Positions 54,670 through 63,970 of a stretch of 64,000 nucleotides of DNA are shown here, in pieces; position 1 is the stretch's first letter; the number at the start of each line of letters is the position of its first letter. The translations under genes and the position numbers were made by a program. A model generated the notes under the pieces. That model was not told the DNA's origin, did not search any database, and saw only the letters and a program-made list of their open reading frames with translations. The DNA comes from Mucilaginibacter sp. (GTDB lineage Bacteria > Bacteroidota > Bacteroidia > Sphingobacteriales > Sphingobacteriaceae): the NCBI GenBank assembly GCA_030445275.1, contig JAUCSE010000050.1, forward strand, positions 1 through 64,000, given 5' to 3'.

Positions 54670-56295
54670 CTACATAGTTGCAATTTTCTCAAAAACTCTT
54701 GCAATTACTTCGGCACCGGGATCAGGAACATCTCTTAATACCGCCTCTGAAAGGTAGGAGGAGCGCCCAAACTTGGTGTTGATAATATTTTTGGTGTTAT
54801 CGGCTCCCTTACGGGCCTGTTGTGCAACAAGTGCTAATGACTCTTTGCTGGCCAATGCTTCAAACGCAGGTTGTAAGGCGTCAATCATGGTTCTGTCGCC
54901 TTGTTGTGCACCGCCATAATCCTTTACTTTTTGTAATCCGTCTAATAAAGCTTTCCCCAGATCAGGCTGTTTGGAGTAGGTATTTCCGGCTGCTGTAAAC
55001 AGGATAGACAATAGAACACCACTAGACCCTCCCGCTTCGCGGGCCAGAATACGGCCGATGGTGAGCAGCATCTTCCCGGTATCATTTAGTGGCAGTTTGT
55101 CAATTACTGATAAAAGGCGTTTACCGGTTAACGCGAATGTAGAACCTGCATCACCATCGCCAACTTTGGCATCCAGGCCATTGATCTCTTTTTCAATAGC
55201 AACTAATAATTGAGCTGCTGTTTCAATGAGCTTTTGAACTGCGCTATTGGCTGATGGTTCATACGGAATGGTTTCAGGAAGTTTAGGGCTGCTGATGCTG
55301 GCAGGCTTTTTAAATGGTTGTATATGCCAGGCAGAAGGTTCGACAGTTGCCAGTAATGCCTTTTCAAATTCGTTAGTGAGCAGGAGTATCGAAACCGAAA
55401 AGCCACTCATGTTAATGGACGACATTAAGGCCGCGGGGCCTATCATGTAGTCTATCTTATCGGCTAGTTTTGTTTTATGGAACGAGTTGACCAATAAGCT
55501 CATCTCAATAGGACTAACGCTGCCCATGTTATTGAATATCATGGCATACCGGCCGTTTGCGTCAGGTAAATTTGCTTCGAGTTTTTCAATGGCTAAATTC
55601 ATTAATTTATCAGCCTTGTCGTAAGTAATAACTTCTATACCGGGCTCTCCATGTATCCCCAGTCCTAATTCGGCCTGTTGGTCATTTAAACGGGAGGTGA
55701 GTTCCTGCCCAAGGTGGCGGCATTCCGTGAGCGAAAGCCCTATTGAGGCCGTACTATCTATTACTTTTTGCGCTATTGCTGCAATCTCGCTTAATGATCT
55801 TCCTTCTTCGGCCAATCGTCCTGCAATTTTATGTACGAATAAAGTACCGGCAATGCCGCGTTTTTTCACATCTTTTCCAAGAGCAATATCATCATCTACG
55901 GTTACCGTTTGTACATCGTACCCTAAGGCGCGGGCCTGCTCGGCTGCCAGGCCAAAGTTAAGGCGGTCGCCTGTATAATTCTTGATAATGAGCAAACAAC
56001 CTTTTGGTCCGGTTGCGGCTAAAATGGCCGATAGCACCGCATCAACCGTAGGTGAAGCAAAAATATCGCCGCACACCGCAGCGGTAAGCATACCCTTACC
56101 TACAAAGCCCGCATGTGCCGGTTCGTGTCCGGAGCCTCCACCAGAAATTACGGCTACTTTTGATTTATCCCAGTCTGCACGGATCACTACCCGTACCTCA
56201 GGAAAGCTATCTAATTTGGCTAGTTTCGGGTTAGTTAATAATCCGTTTATGGCCTCATTTACAATTTGATCGGGTTCATTGATGAAAAATTTCAT
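54670..56295 (-). CDS. DhaK-DhaL (dihydroxyacetone kinase family) protein
   Basis: 541 residues. Residues 1-330 are the DhaK domain with GGGSGHEPAHAGFVGKGML, SPTVDAVLSAI and the covalent-binding His in GLGIHGEPGIE. Residues about 345-541 are the ATP-binding DhaL domain with DAKVGDGDAGSTFA, GGSSGVLLSILF and GDRTMIDALQPA. This fused, ATP-dependent form phosphorylates dihydroxyacetone or related trioses/tetroses. It is a single gene and no glycerol genes are nearby. Confidence 0.93.
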   Translation of the reverse strand: MKFFINEPDQIVNEAINGLLTNPKLAKLDSFPEVRVVIRADWDKSKVAVISGGGSGHEPAHAGFVGKGMLTAAVCGDIFASPTVDAVLSAILAATGPKGCLLIIKNYTGDRLNFGLAAEQARALGYDVQTVTVDDDIALGKDVKKRGIAGTLFVHKIAGRLAEEGRSLSEIAAIAQKVIDSTASIGLSLTECRHLGQELTSRLNDQQAELGLGIHGEPGIEVITYDKADKLMNLAIEKLEANLPDANGRYAMIFNNMGSVSPIEMSLLVNSFHKTKLADKIDYMIGPAALMSSINMSGFSVSILLLTNEFEKALLATVEPSAWHIQPFKKPASISSPKLPETIPYEPSANSAVQKLIETAAQLLVAIEKEINGLDAKVGDGDAGSTFALTGKRLLSVIDKLPLNDTGKMLLTIGRILAREAGGSSGVLLSILFTAAGNTYSKQPDLGKALLDGLQKVKDYGGAQQGDRTMIDALQPAFEALASKESLALVAQQARKGADNTKNIINTKFGRSSYLSEAVLRDVPDPGAEVIARVFEKIATM

Positions 56296-56494
56296 AGGTT
56301 TTTCTTTTTTACAAGGTACAAAAGAATCATTTACAGCTTTTCATTTCAAACGAAGATTTTGCCATATCCTGTATTTCTGACCCTGTAATGATTTTGCAAT
56401 AGTACAGCCCTTCTTCCAAACATTACTTGTATTTCTACCGGCAATAATTTAGCTTTAATAAAATGTAAACATTGTTGCAATAAATTAAATCACG

Positions 56495-58060
56495 ATGAAG
56501 CATCTAACCTTAAAATTATTATTTGCAGCGTGCCTGTTAAGCAGTACAAATCTGTTTGCACAGCAGGAAGTTGTTGATACCGCGGTGTTCAGCAAAATCA
56601 GGAACGCGGAGTTGAAAGATTCACACATACCTTATATCGCGCATTATCTTACCGATGTTTCGGGACCAAGGCTTACCGGATCGCCAGGTTTTAAAAGAGC
56701 TGCCGACTGGGCGGTTGCGGAAATGAAAAAATGGGGATTGGTTAATGCGGCTTTGGAACCGTGGGGCCAGTTTGGTAAAAACTGGGAACTCCTGGATTTC
56801 AGCATCATCATGAAAGTACCGTATGTGCAACCCATCATGGCTTACCCCGATCCGTGGAGCGCCAGTACTAATGGTTTGCAACAGGCCCCGGTGGTGCTGC
56901 TTACGCCGGCACAATCAAGGGATACCATCTATTTAAGTCAGCACCTTGATGGTCTTAAAGGCAAATTTATTTTAGTAACGGGAGAGCCGATAAATACTAC
57001 CGACAATTTTAAACCATCGGCAACACGCTTAACAGATGCAGAACTGGCTGATATGAAAGACATGCATATGGTTTCGCATGACATGATTGCGCAGTATGTA
57101 ACGGGTATATCTAAAACATTGAATAAGGTTAGTGTACTGCTCAAAAGATCAGGCGCCATAGCCATTATTAGTACAGGCAGTAAAAATATTGATGGAACCG
57201 TTTTTGTACAGGCGCGGGGTGGATATAAATTAACCAATCCGGAAAGTTTGCCTGCGGTGAGTATGGCGCTGGAGGATGGCCAGAAAATAAAAAGACTGAT
57301 AGAATCGGGCCATCCGGTTGAAATTGCGTTGAATATCAACGGCAGAACATCAACTGAAGATACCAAGGGTTATAATGTTGTTGCCGAGATACCCGGCACC
57401 GACCCTAAGTTAAAATCGCAGCTGGTAATGTTGGGTGGTCATTTAGATTCATGGCAGGCGGCTACCGGGGCAACAGATAATGCTGCCGGTTGTATTGTAG
57501 CAATGGAAGCCGTTCGTCTGCTTGACTCATTAGGTTTAAAACCAAAGCGTACCATCCGTATTGCTTTATGGGGCGGTGAGGAACAGGGTGTTTATGGTTC
57601 CTATAATTATGTAAAGAATCACTTTATGGATATCGAAAAAGGTACTGTAAAACCCGAGCAAGCCAAAGTATCAGGCTACTTTAATCTGGATAATGGAACG
57701 GGTAAGATCAGGGGAGTATTTGCACAAGGAAATACAGCCATACAACCTATATTTGAGCAATGGTTTGCACCGTTCCATGATCTGGGAGCCAGTACGGTTA
57801 CGCAAAAAAACACAGGCTCAACAGATCATCTTTCGTTTGATTGGGCAGGTATACCCGGGTTTCAGTTTATACAGGACCCTCTTGATTATGAAACCAGAAC
57901 GCATCACAGTAATATGGATAGTTATGACCACCTGCAAATGGACGATTTGAAACAAGCCGCAATTATTATAGCATCGTTTGTGTATCAAACAAGCATCAGG
58001 CCAGGTATGTTGCCTAGAAAGCCGCTGGTTAAAGAAACATTTGCCTTTGACGGGTTATAA
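56495..58060 (+). CDS. M28 family zinc metallopeptidase (carboxypeptidase Q-like)
   Basis: 521 residues with a signal peptide (ends NLFAQQ). A protease-associated insert (about 110-265) precedes the catalytic domain with zinc ligands in GGHLDSW, ATDNAAGC, GGEEQGVYGS, FNLDNGTG and the final THHSNMDSYDH. It is predicted to be a periplasmic or secreted aminopeptidase or dipeptidase. It is a single gene. Confidence 0.92.
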   Translation: MKHLTLKLLFAACLLSSTNLFAQQEVVDTAVFSKIRNAELKDSHIPYIAHYLTDVSGPRLTGSPGFKRAADWAVAEMKKWGLVNAALEPWGQFGKNWELLDFSIIMKVPYVQPIMAYPDPWSASTNGLQQAPVVLLTPAQSRDTIYLSQHLDGLKGKFILVTGEPINTTDNFKPSATRLTDAELADMKDMHMVSHDMIAQYVTGISKTLNKVSVLLKRSGAIAIISTGSKNIDGTVFVQARGGYKLTNPESLPAVSMALEDGQKIKRLIESGHPVEIALNINGRTSTEDTKGYNVVAEIPGTDPKLKSQLVMLGGHLDSWQAATGATDNAAGCIVAMEAVRLLDSLGLKPKRTIRIALWGGEEQGVYGSYNYVKNHFMDIEKGTVKPEQAKVSGYFNLDNGTGKIRGVFAQGNTAIQPIFEQWFAPFHDLGASTVTQKNTGSTDHLSFDWAGIPGFQFIQDPLDYETRTHHSNMDSYDHLQMDDLKQAAIIIASFVYQTSIRPGMLPRKPLVKETFAFDGL

Positions 58061-58092
58061 AGATTCATCTGTTAAATTACATTGCAAATAGT

Positions 58093-58124
58093 AAACGCCC
58101 TTATATATTTCAGGACGTTTTTTA
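58093..58124 (+). terminator. weak terminator after the M28 gene
   Basis: AAACGcCCT and AGGaCGTTT with one mismatch, followed by a T-run. Confidence 0.55.
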
Positions 58125-58356
58125 TAAACTAAAAAGTCTGTTGGTTTATATTTTTTCACCAAAATAAATCTTTAATATTTTAATAATATATTGATTTATA
58201 GGTATTTAAATATATTTATTCTTTTTGATTGATTTATATTTTTCTGTATCAATCATGATATTGCTAAATATTACGCAATATACTTCTCTCCTTTGTATAA
58301 GGCACCACGCTGTCCTAAAGCCCGGTTGCCAATAACCAATTAAACCAATTAACACT

Positions 58357-59970
58357 ATGAAAAAGCTTACACTTTGTTTGCTTATGGCCGCGCTTTGTTG
58401 CGGTTGTAAGAAAAACGCGGTAAATCAAAATTTACCGGATGGACCGACCGCCATCAAAAACAAAACGCTTGCCGCAACCTCGGTAAGCAAGTCAACCTCC
58501 AAAAAAATCTTTATGCACTGGATGCCCTGGTTTGAAACACCCGAATCAAAAGGTGCCTGGGGCTACCACTGGAAAATGAATACACAAAATCCGGATATAA
58601 TTACCAATGGTAAAAGACAGATTGCCGCTTATTATTACCCGCAAACCGGACCTTATGCATCAAGCGATGCCGACATTATTGAGTATCAGTTATTGCTTAT
58701 GAAATACTCAGGTGTGGATGGCGTTACCATCGACTGGCCGGGTACGCGGGTACAATATGATTATCCGGATAATCTGAATAACTCCAACGCGCTGATAGCA
58801 AAATTAAACGCGGTAGGATTACAGTTTGCCATTGTGGAAGAGGACCGTAATTGGGATGCCGGACAAACCAGCGGTGCGCATGGCGATTTTACTTACATGC
58901 AAAGCAATTACTTTAACCAGGGTAACTATCTTAAGGTAAATAACACCCCGGTAGTGTTAAACTTTGGTCCGATAACTTTTCATACATCGGGTGAGTGGGA
59001 TCAGATACTGGCCGGTTTAAATCCTAAGCCAAAGGTTATTCCGCTGTATGGCTTTACCAGCCAGGTAGGGGCAAATAATGCAGGTGGCGAATTCCCATGG
59101 ATATACCAGGATCATCCAACGGTGGTAAATAACTACTACGCTCAGGCTTCCAGCTTTCCTATTTCGGTGGGTGTGGTGTATCCTGGTTTTAACTCCTTTT
59201 ATGCTGCCGGAGGTGCCGATGGCCCAACCTGGCAAATTGCTTATAATGGGACATCGACATTTGCAACCATGTTGGATAAAGCTTTGGCATCAAGCGTAGG
59301 TATTATCCAGTTTGCCACTTGGAATGATTATGGCGAGGGTACCATGATTGAGCCGACTGCCGAGTTTGGTTATGGTTTCTTGACCACCATGCAGCAAAAG
59401 CTGGGTGTGCAATATCACCAGCACGAGTTGGAGCAGATTTACCGGTTATATCAGCTGCGTAAACAATACAAGGGTAACTCGGGTGTGCAATCGCAACTGA
59501 ACCAGGTGTTTACCAATTTCGCAAATCAGCAGCCAGTTGATGCCGAAAATTTAATGAACACCATTAGCGGTGGCGGTACTACTCCTCCGCCAGTAGGAGG
59601 CAGCGTGAGCATCAAAAACAAATGGCTGAATACGTATTTATATGAAGATAACGGACAGGTAAAATATGGCTCATCAAACACATCGGCCAATGCTAAATGG
59701 GTAGTGGAGCAATTTAACGGCCATACCCGCATCAAAAATGCAGGAACCGGTAATTACCTCAATATCGAACATCTGTATAGCTACGCCGAAAGCACCAATG
59801 TTCCTAATAGTTTTTACAGCAGCTACTGGGTTCTGGAAGATGTAAGCGGCTTTAAACGTATTAAAAGCGAATGGAAGGGAACCTACATTAACCTGGAAAA
59901 CCAAAGCGGTTTTGCGCAATGTACCACTATTGGTGTGGGTGCCGATAGCAGCCAGTGGACGATCAATTAA
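58357..59970 (+). CDS. GH71/99-like protein with C-terminal ricin-like domain
   Basis: 537 residues with a lipobox (ALCCGCKKNA). Residues about 45-400 resemble the GH99-like TIM barrel: KIFMHWMPWFETPESKGAWGYHW, IAAYYYPQTGPY, YSGVDGVTIDWPG and IIQFATWNDYGEGTMIEPT. A Thr/Pro/Gly linker leads to a C-terminal beta-trefoil or ricin-like carbohydrate-binding domain (about 415-537, SIKNKWLNTYLYEDNGQ, RIKNAGTGNYLNIE, RIKSEWKGTYINLEN). It is a surface lipoprotein acting on an unidentified glycan, unlinked to the susC locus 19 kb away. Confidence 0.82.
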   Translation: MKKLTLCLLMAALCCGCKKNAVNQNLPDGPTAIKNKTLAATSVSKSTSKKIFMHWMPWFETPESKGAWGYHWKMNTQNPDIITNGKRQIAAYYYPQTGPYASSDADIIEYQLLLMKYSGVDGVTIDWPGTRVQYDYPDNLNNSNALIAKLNAVGLQFAIVEEDRNWDAGQTSGAHGDFTYMQSNYFNQGNYLKVNNTPVVLNFGPITFHTSGEWDQILAGLNPKPKVIPLYGFTSQVGANNAGGEFPWIYQDHPTVVNNYYAQASSFPISVGVVYPGFNSFYAAGGADGPTWQIAYNGTSTFATMLDKALASSVGIIQFATWNDYGEGTMIEPTAEFGYGFLTTMQQKLGVQYHQHELEQIYRLYQLRKQYKGNSGVQSQLNQVFTNFANQQPVDAENLMNTISGGGTTPPPVGGSVSIKNKWLNTYLYEDNGQVKYGSSNTSANAKWVVEQFNGHTRIKNAGTGNYLNIEHLYSYAESTNVPNSFYSSYWVLEDVSGFKRIKSEWKGTYINLENQSGFAQCTTIGVGADSSQWTIN

Positions 59971-59989
59971 TTATTTATCTCTAACTAAT

Positions 59990-60028
59990 AACGCCCCTGT
60001 ACACAAGCTGTGCAGGGGCGTTTTATTT
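59990..60028 (+). terminator. terminator after the second GH71/99-like gene
   Basis: AACGCCCCTGTACA pairs with TGTGCAGGGGCGTT (one wobble), followed by TTATTTATT. Confidence 0.85.
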
Positions 60029-60078
60029 ATTCAGGTTTTTAATGTTTAACTTTAATTTGATGACCAACCAACACTGCT

Positions 60079-60552
60079 ATGCCGAAAGAAGAACTAACCG
60101 ATCTTTTAAAATTTCTATCCCCGTTTCCGGCCGAAGTGCAGCAAAAGGCCCTATGGCTGCGTGATCTGATTTGGGGGCTGTATCCGCAGGCCAACGAACT
60201 GATCTATGATAATTATAACGCGCTGGCCTTTGGCTGGTCGCCTACAGAAAAGGTGGGTCATGGCTTTTGCTCCATAGCCGTTTTCAGAACAAATAATAAC
60301 GTACATTTCGGTTTTTACTGGGGTGCCGAGCTTGCTGATCCTGAAAAGCTGCTGATAGGCAATGGTAATCAATACCGGTATGTGCTGGTTAAAAGCACAG
60401 ATGATTTTCCTAAAGCTTACATCACCCAATTGATGCAGGAAGCCTGGCTCAATTCGCTTAAAAAGATAAAAGACCCTAAACAAATTGTGGAGAGTAAAAC
60501 CATCAGCAAATCGGTTTCGCTCGTAAAACGGGAAAAGAAGCAGGTTAAGTAA
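60079..60552 (+). CDS. DUF1801 family protein
   Basis: 157 residues of the DUF1801 (YdhG-like) fold: LWLRDLIWGLYPQANELIYDNYNALAFGW, FCSIAVFRTNNNVHFGFYWGAEL and YRYVLVKSTDDF. The C-terminus is Lys/Ser-rich. It is distantly related to frataxin-like and YdeI N-terminal domains; the function is unknown. Single gene. Confidence 0.85.
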   Translation: MPKEELTDLLKFLSPFPAEVQQKALWLRDLIWGLYPQANELIYDNYNALAFGWSPTEKVGHGFCSIAVFRTNNNVHFGFYWGAELADPEKLLIGNGNQYRYVLVKSTDDFPKAYITQLMQEAWLNSLKKIKDPKQIVESKTISKSVSLVKREKKQVK

Positions 60553-60875
60553 TAGTTTGTTTGAAAAGGGAATAAGATCGAGAGCATGGATCTACTTAGA
60601 TTTGTTTGTCGTGCTGAACGAAGTGAAGCATCTATTATACATTATGCAAGTTCAGCAACAGATCCTTCGTTCCTCAGGATGACAATTTTTTGTCCTTGCT
60701 CCTTTATCCATTAATTCCTTGCTCAATCCCCCTCATCTTTGTTACTATATTTTATCCGCAGTAATTAAAAAAGGATATATCTTAGATTAATTTTAAATTA
60801 TTGATCATTGACCAAAACAAAAACGGTACCGCAATATTATAGTGGTACGTGAGTTTTTAATAAAATACTTTTATC
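60553..60875. other. 323-bp intergenic region upstream of the Ter operon
   Basis: It holds one palindromic repeat (60607-60684) and an AT-rich leader with two GGTAC words (60824-60847) that probably contains the Ter operon promoter. No gene is seen. Confidence 0.55.
60607..60684. repeat. GTCATGCTGA-type palindrome
   Basis: TGTCGTGCTGAACGAAGTGAAGC with TAGATCCTTCGTTCCTCAGG downstream, forming an imperfect stem. Inverted relative to the copy at 54484-54559 and parallel to that at 62280-62362. Confidence 0.7.
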
Positions 60876-61451
60876 ATGGCTATTAACCTACTCAAGGGGC
60901 AAAAAATAGATATTGGATTATCAAGAATGACGGTTGGTTTGGGCTGGAACCCAAACGAAGGCACAGGTTATGATTTTGACCTGGATGTATCGGCTATTAT
61001 GATTGATGCTAACCGCTTTGTACCCGAAGATGAATTTTTCGTTTTTTATAACAATGTTGATTCTCCCGATTCATCTGTTCATCATACCGGCGATGACCCA
61101 TCGGGCGGTAACAGCGATGGCGGCGATGATGAATCCATCAATGTTGATCTGACTAAGGTTGATGCCAAAATACAGGAAATACTTTTTGTAGTTACCATAC
61201 ACGAGGCTCAACCACGCAGGCAAAACTTTGGCCAGGTACGCGATTCGTACATCCGCATTATTGATGAGCTTACCGGCAGCGAAGTTTGCAAGTATGAACT
61301 GGGCGAGGATTTTTCGATTGAAACAGCTATTGAATTTGGTCGCTTATACCGTCGTAGCGGTGCCTGGAAATTTGAGGCATCAGGTGTAGGTTATAAAGAG
61401 GATCTGGCATTCTTTTTAAGTAAATATTTTAAAGGGCAGATCATAAAATAA
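60876..61451 (+). CDS. TerD family stress protein (copy 1)
   Basis: 191 residues beginning MAINLLKGQKIDIGL, as is usual for the family. Calcium-binding acidic loops are visible in GYDFDLDVSAIMID (about 29-42) and GDDPSGGNSDGGDDESINVDL (about 73-93), and the end is GWKF-like (GAWKFEASGVGY). TerD proteins bind calcium and work with TerC/TerB and associated enzymes in chemical-stress and phage-related responses. It is the first gene of the cluster. Confidence 0.93.
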   Translation: MAINLLKGQKIDIGLSRMTVGLGWNPNEGTGYDFDLDVSAIMIDANRFVPEDEFFVFYNNVDSPDSSVHHTGDDPSGGNSDGGDDESINVDLTKVDAKIQEILFVVTIHEAQPRRQNFGQVRDSYIRIIDELTGSEVCKYELGEDFSIETAIEFGRLYRRSGAWKFEASGVGYKEDLAFFLSKYFKGQIIK

Positions 61452-61459
61452 AACGGGAA

Positions 61460-61542
61460 GCCTCACCCCGGCCCTCTCCAAAGGAGAGGGTGTAAAACAT
61501 ATTGAGTAAAGTCCTCTTCTTTGGAGAGGATTTAGGTGAGGC
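61460..61542. repeat. inverted repeat between the two terD genes (CTCTCCAAAGGAGAGG type)
   Basis: Outer arms GCCTCACC (61460-61467) and GGTGAGGC (61535-61542) enclose CTCTCCAAAGGAGAGG and CCTCTTCTTTGGAGAGG. It could form a hairpin in the operon mRNA between the two genes. Confidence 0.75.
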
Positions 61543-61562
61543 TCTCATTAAATAATACAGTA

Positions 61563-62228
61563 ATGGCAATAAATTTAGTAAAAGGTCAAACTATTGATCT
61601 TCGTAAAAATGATAAGGGCGAAAGTTTTGATCTGTCGTCTGTTACTATTGGTTTAGGCTGGGATGTTAAACAAAGCGGCGGCGGTTTTTTGGGCAAGCTA
61701 TTTGGTGGTGGCGAAGAGGCGGAGTACGACCTGGATGCCATCGCTTTTTTGCTGGATAAAAACGGCAAGGTAGCCGATAGGGGCAGTACCTTTCAAAAAC
61801 CCAATGGCAATAATGTAAGTTTATATGAAGGTGATGTGATCTATTTCAACTCCATGAAACACCCATCGGGTCATATTTGGCTTACCGGCGATAACCGTAC
61901 CGGTGCAGGTGATGGCGATGATGAGCAGATCATCGTAAAACTGGATTCGCTCGACCCAAAATTCGATCGTATATTGTTTATTGTGGCTATTTACCAGGGA
62001 CGCAAAAATAATCAGCACTTTGGCATGGTGGATAACGCGTTTATTCGCGCTGTTGATAACCATGGCAAGGAGATCGCGAAGTTCAGCCTGTCTGGTGATT
62101 CAACTTACAACGGTATGTGCTCCATGACCTTTGCCGAAGTGTATCGCAAGGATGGCACCTGGAAGTTCCGCGCCATTGGCGAACCGCACAACACCGATAA
62201 TTTTTTAGAAATATTGAAGCAATATTGA
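61563..62228 (+). CDS. TerD family stress protein (copy 2)
   Basis: 221 residues from the ATG at 61563 (MAINLVKGQTIDLRK), matching the N-termini of the other copies. An in-frame start at 61536 lies in the inverted repeat and is rejected. Acidic calcium-binding loops occur at EYDLDAIAFLLDKNGK and GDNRTGAGDGDDEQIIVKLD. A Gly-rich insert (QSGGGFLGKLFGGGEEA, about 40-57) distinguishes it from copy 1. It follows copy 1 by 111 bp. Confidence 0.92.
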   Translation: MAINLVKGQTIDLRKNDKGESFDLSSVTIGLGWDVKQSGGGFLGKLFGGGEEAEYDLDAIAFLLDKNGKVADRGSTFQKPNGNNVSLYEGDVIYFNSMKHPSGHIWLTGDNRTGAGDGDDEQIIVKLDSLDPKFDRILFIVAIYQGRKNNQHFGMVDNAFIRAVDNHGKEIAKFSLSGDSTYNGMCSMTFAEVYRKDGTWKFRAIGEPHNTDNFLEILKQY

Positions 62229-62420
62229 GAATCAAGAACCAGGAGTCAAGACAGAAAAGTAAGAATTAAAATCGCCGCTTGTCATGCTGAACGCAGGGAA
62301 GCATCTATTCACCGATACGTATAGCTTAATAATAGATCCTTCGCTATCGCTCAGGATGACAGGATGGTTTTTATTTTTCTGTCTTGATTCTTGACTCTAA
62401 CCTCTTGACTCTTTTAAAAC
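62225..62420. repeat. nested inverted repeats between terD copy 2 and the HAD gene
   Basis: Outer partly complementary arms GAGTCAAGACAGAAAA (62242-62257) and TTTTCTGTCTTGATTCTTGACTC (about 62375-62398) surround a TGTCATGCTGAACGCAGG..CTCAGGATGACA palindrome (62280-62362). The arrangement looks like one element inserted in another. Confidence 0.65.
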
Positions 62421-62426
62421 GAACCT

Positions 62427-63125
62427 ATGCCTTATTACCACCACTATTCCTTTGACCTCTGGCTTACGCTGATAAAATCTAATCCGGATTATAAACTGGA
62501 GCGTACGCGGATATTTCACCGCGATTTTAACCCTGGAAATAAAAGTATAGAAGAGGTGGCCAAAGCTTTCCGCGTGGTCGACTTGATGTGCAATGCGGTT
62601 AATGAGCGCACCGGGAAAAATATCGATTCAGACGAAATGCATCTCATGGTTATTAGCCTGATCAATGATAACCAACTGGATCTGAAGCAAATTGATACTG
62701 ATAAGCTATATGCAGATATGGAAGCGCTGGTGTTGAACAATATGCCACTGGTATATGATGATGTAACAATTAATGTGTTGGATCGTCTAAAACAAAAAGG
62801 CGGCAGTACGCTTAGTTTATTAAGTAACACCGGCTTTATTAAAGGAGCAATATTAAAAAAGATACTGGCTGAATTAAAGATGGATCAATACTTTGATTTT
62901 CAGCTGTACTCTGACGAGGTGGGCATGTCAAAACCAAACCCGGCCTTTTTTAATTTGATGCTCCAAAACATTAAACAGATCAATAAAGGAAAAGAGATAA
63001 CATTAGACAGTATTATTCATATTGGCGATAACCCTAAGGCCGATATAGAAGGTGCAAATGCAGCAGGCATAAAAAGTTTGCTCATCAACTCAAACAACCA
63101 ATCCATTTTAAGCTTAATCAATTAA
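62427..63125 (+). CDS. HAD-superfamily protein of the Ter cluster
   Basis: 232 residues. The HAD nucleophile region is YSFDLWLTLI, with Asp10 present, but the second Asp of DxD is Trp12. Thr/Ser in SLLSNTGF, Lys in MSKPNPAFF and the acidic pair in HIGDNPKADIEGA are intact. Absence of the second Asp resembles haloacid-dehalogenase-type members and argues against a standard phosphatase. Its stop overlaps the phosphoribosyltransferase start by one base (TAATG), so they are coupled. Similar HAD/PRTase pairs belong to Ter-linked predicted biosynthetic modules. Confidence 0.88.
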   Translation: MPYYHHYSFDLWLTLIKSNPDYKLERTRIFHRDFNPGNKSIEEVAKAFRVVDLMCNAVNERTGKNIDSDEMHLMVISLINDNQLDLKQIDTDKLYADMEALVLNNMPLVYDDVTINVLDRLKQKGGSTLSLLSNTGFIKGAILKKILAELKMDQYFDFQLYSDEVGMSKPNPAFFNLMLQNIKQINKGKEITLDSIIHIGDNPKADIEGANAAGIKSLLINSNNQSILSLIN

Positions 63126-63970
63126 TGAACGCTACATATTCATTGCACCATATCAATCATGCGCAGGCATTTGGGTTTAACCCGGATGACTACAGCCGCT
63201 TTAAATTTGGCGATGATGCTGTAGCCAAACATTTTGGCACGCACCTGGCCGATGGTTTTATCAGGGAGCATTTGTCCGTAAACCCAATTAAACAGCAAAT
63301 TGTGGTGATATCAAGCCCGTACTCGTTTATACCAACGGCTACCTTTGCCATGAAAAACTGGTTTGTTGCCCGGCTTAACCGCTGGCTGGCACAGCACGGC
63401 TATCCGGTAGTGCAGGAAACCAAAGTACACCGTACCATCACCTATAAGGAAGATTATGGCGAGCTGGATGCAGAGCAAAGGATGAACCTGATTGGTAACG
63501 ATTCGTTTCATATTGATAAGGATTTTTTGCAGGACAAAACACTGCTGTTTTTGGATGATATAAAAATTACCGGCAGTCACGAGCGCATGATCATGAAAAT
63601 GGTGAATGCCTATGGCCTCAGTAATGATATTTTTATGCTTTACTTTGCCGAGCTCACCAATAAAAACATCCATCCTAATATTGAGAATCACTTAAATTAT
63701 CACCAGGTAAAATCAATTTTTGATCTGGATGGTATTATCAAAAGCGGCAATTTTATCATCAATACCCGCATAGTAAAATATATTTTAAATTACGATTTTG
63801 ATAGTTTTTGCATTTTTATACAAGATCAAACCTATGATTTTATAAACTTGCTGTATGATATGGCGCTGGGTAATGGTTACCATACTATTGAGGCCTATAT
63901 TCTTAACTTGAACTTCATAAAAGAAAACCTATTTTTAAACAATCATAAATTAATTCAACATGGCAATTAA
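63125..63970 (+). CDS. phosphoribosyltransferase-like protein of the Ter cluster
   Basis: 281 residues. The PRPP-binding loop is recognisable in TLLFLDDIKITGSHERMI (about 139-155), preceded by a Rossmann-like strand IVVISSPYSFIPTATFAMKNW (about 59-79). The family is one of the PRTases described in Ter gene neighbourhoods, proposed to make a nucleoside-like compound. It is coupled to the HAD gene upstream and overlaps the next terD by 11 bp. Confidence 0.82.
   Translation: MNATYSLHHINHAQAFGFNPDDYSRFKFGDDAVAKHFGTHLADGFIREHLSVNPIKQQIVVISSPYSFIPTATFAMKNWFVARLNRWLAQHGYPVVQETKVHRTITYKEDYGELDAEQRMNLIGNDSFHIDKDFLQDKTLLFLDDIKITGSHERMIMKMVNAYGLSNDIFMLYFAELTNKNIHPNIENHLNYHQVKSIFDLDGIIKSGNFIINTRIVKYILNYDFDSFCIFIQDQTYDFINLLYDMALGNGYHTIEAYILNLNFIKENLFLNNHKLIQHGN

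Noticed and set aside
61536..61562. Upstream start of terD copy 2
   Set aside because: It falls in the right arm of the CTCTCCAAAGG inverted repeat. The MAINL start at 61563 is shared by all three TerD proteins.
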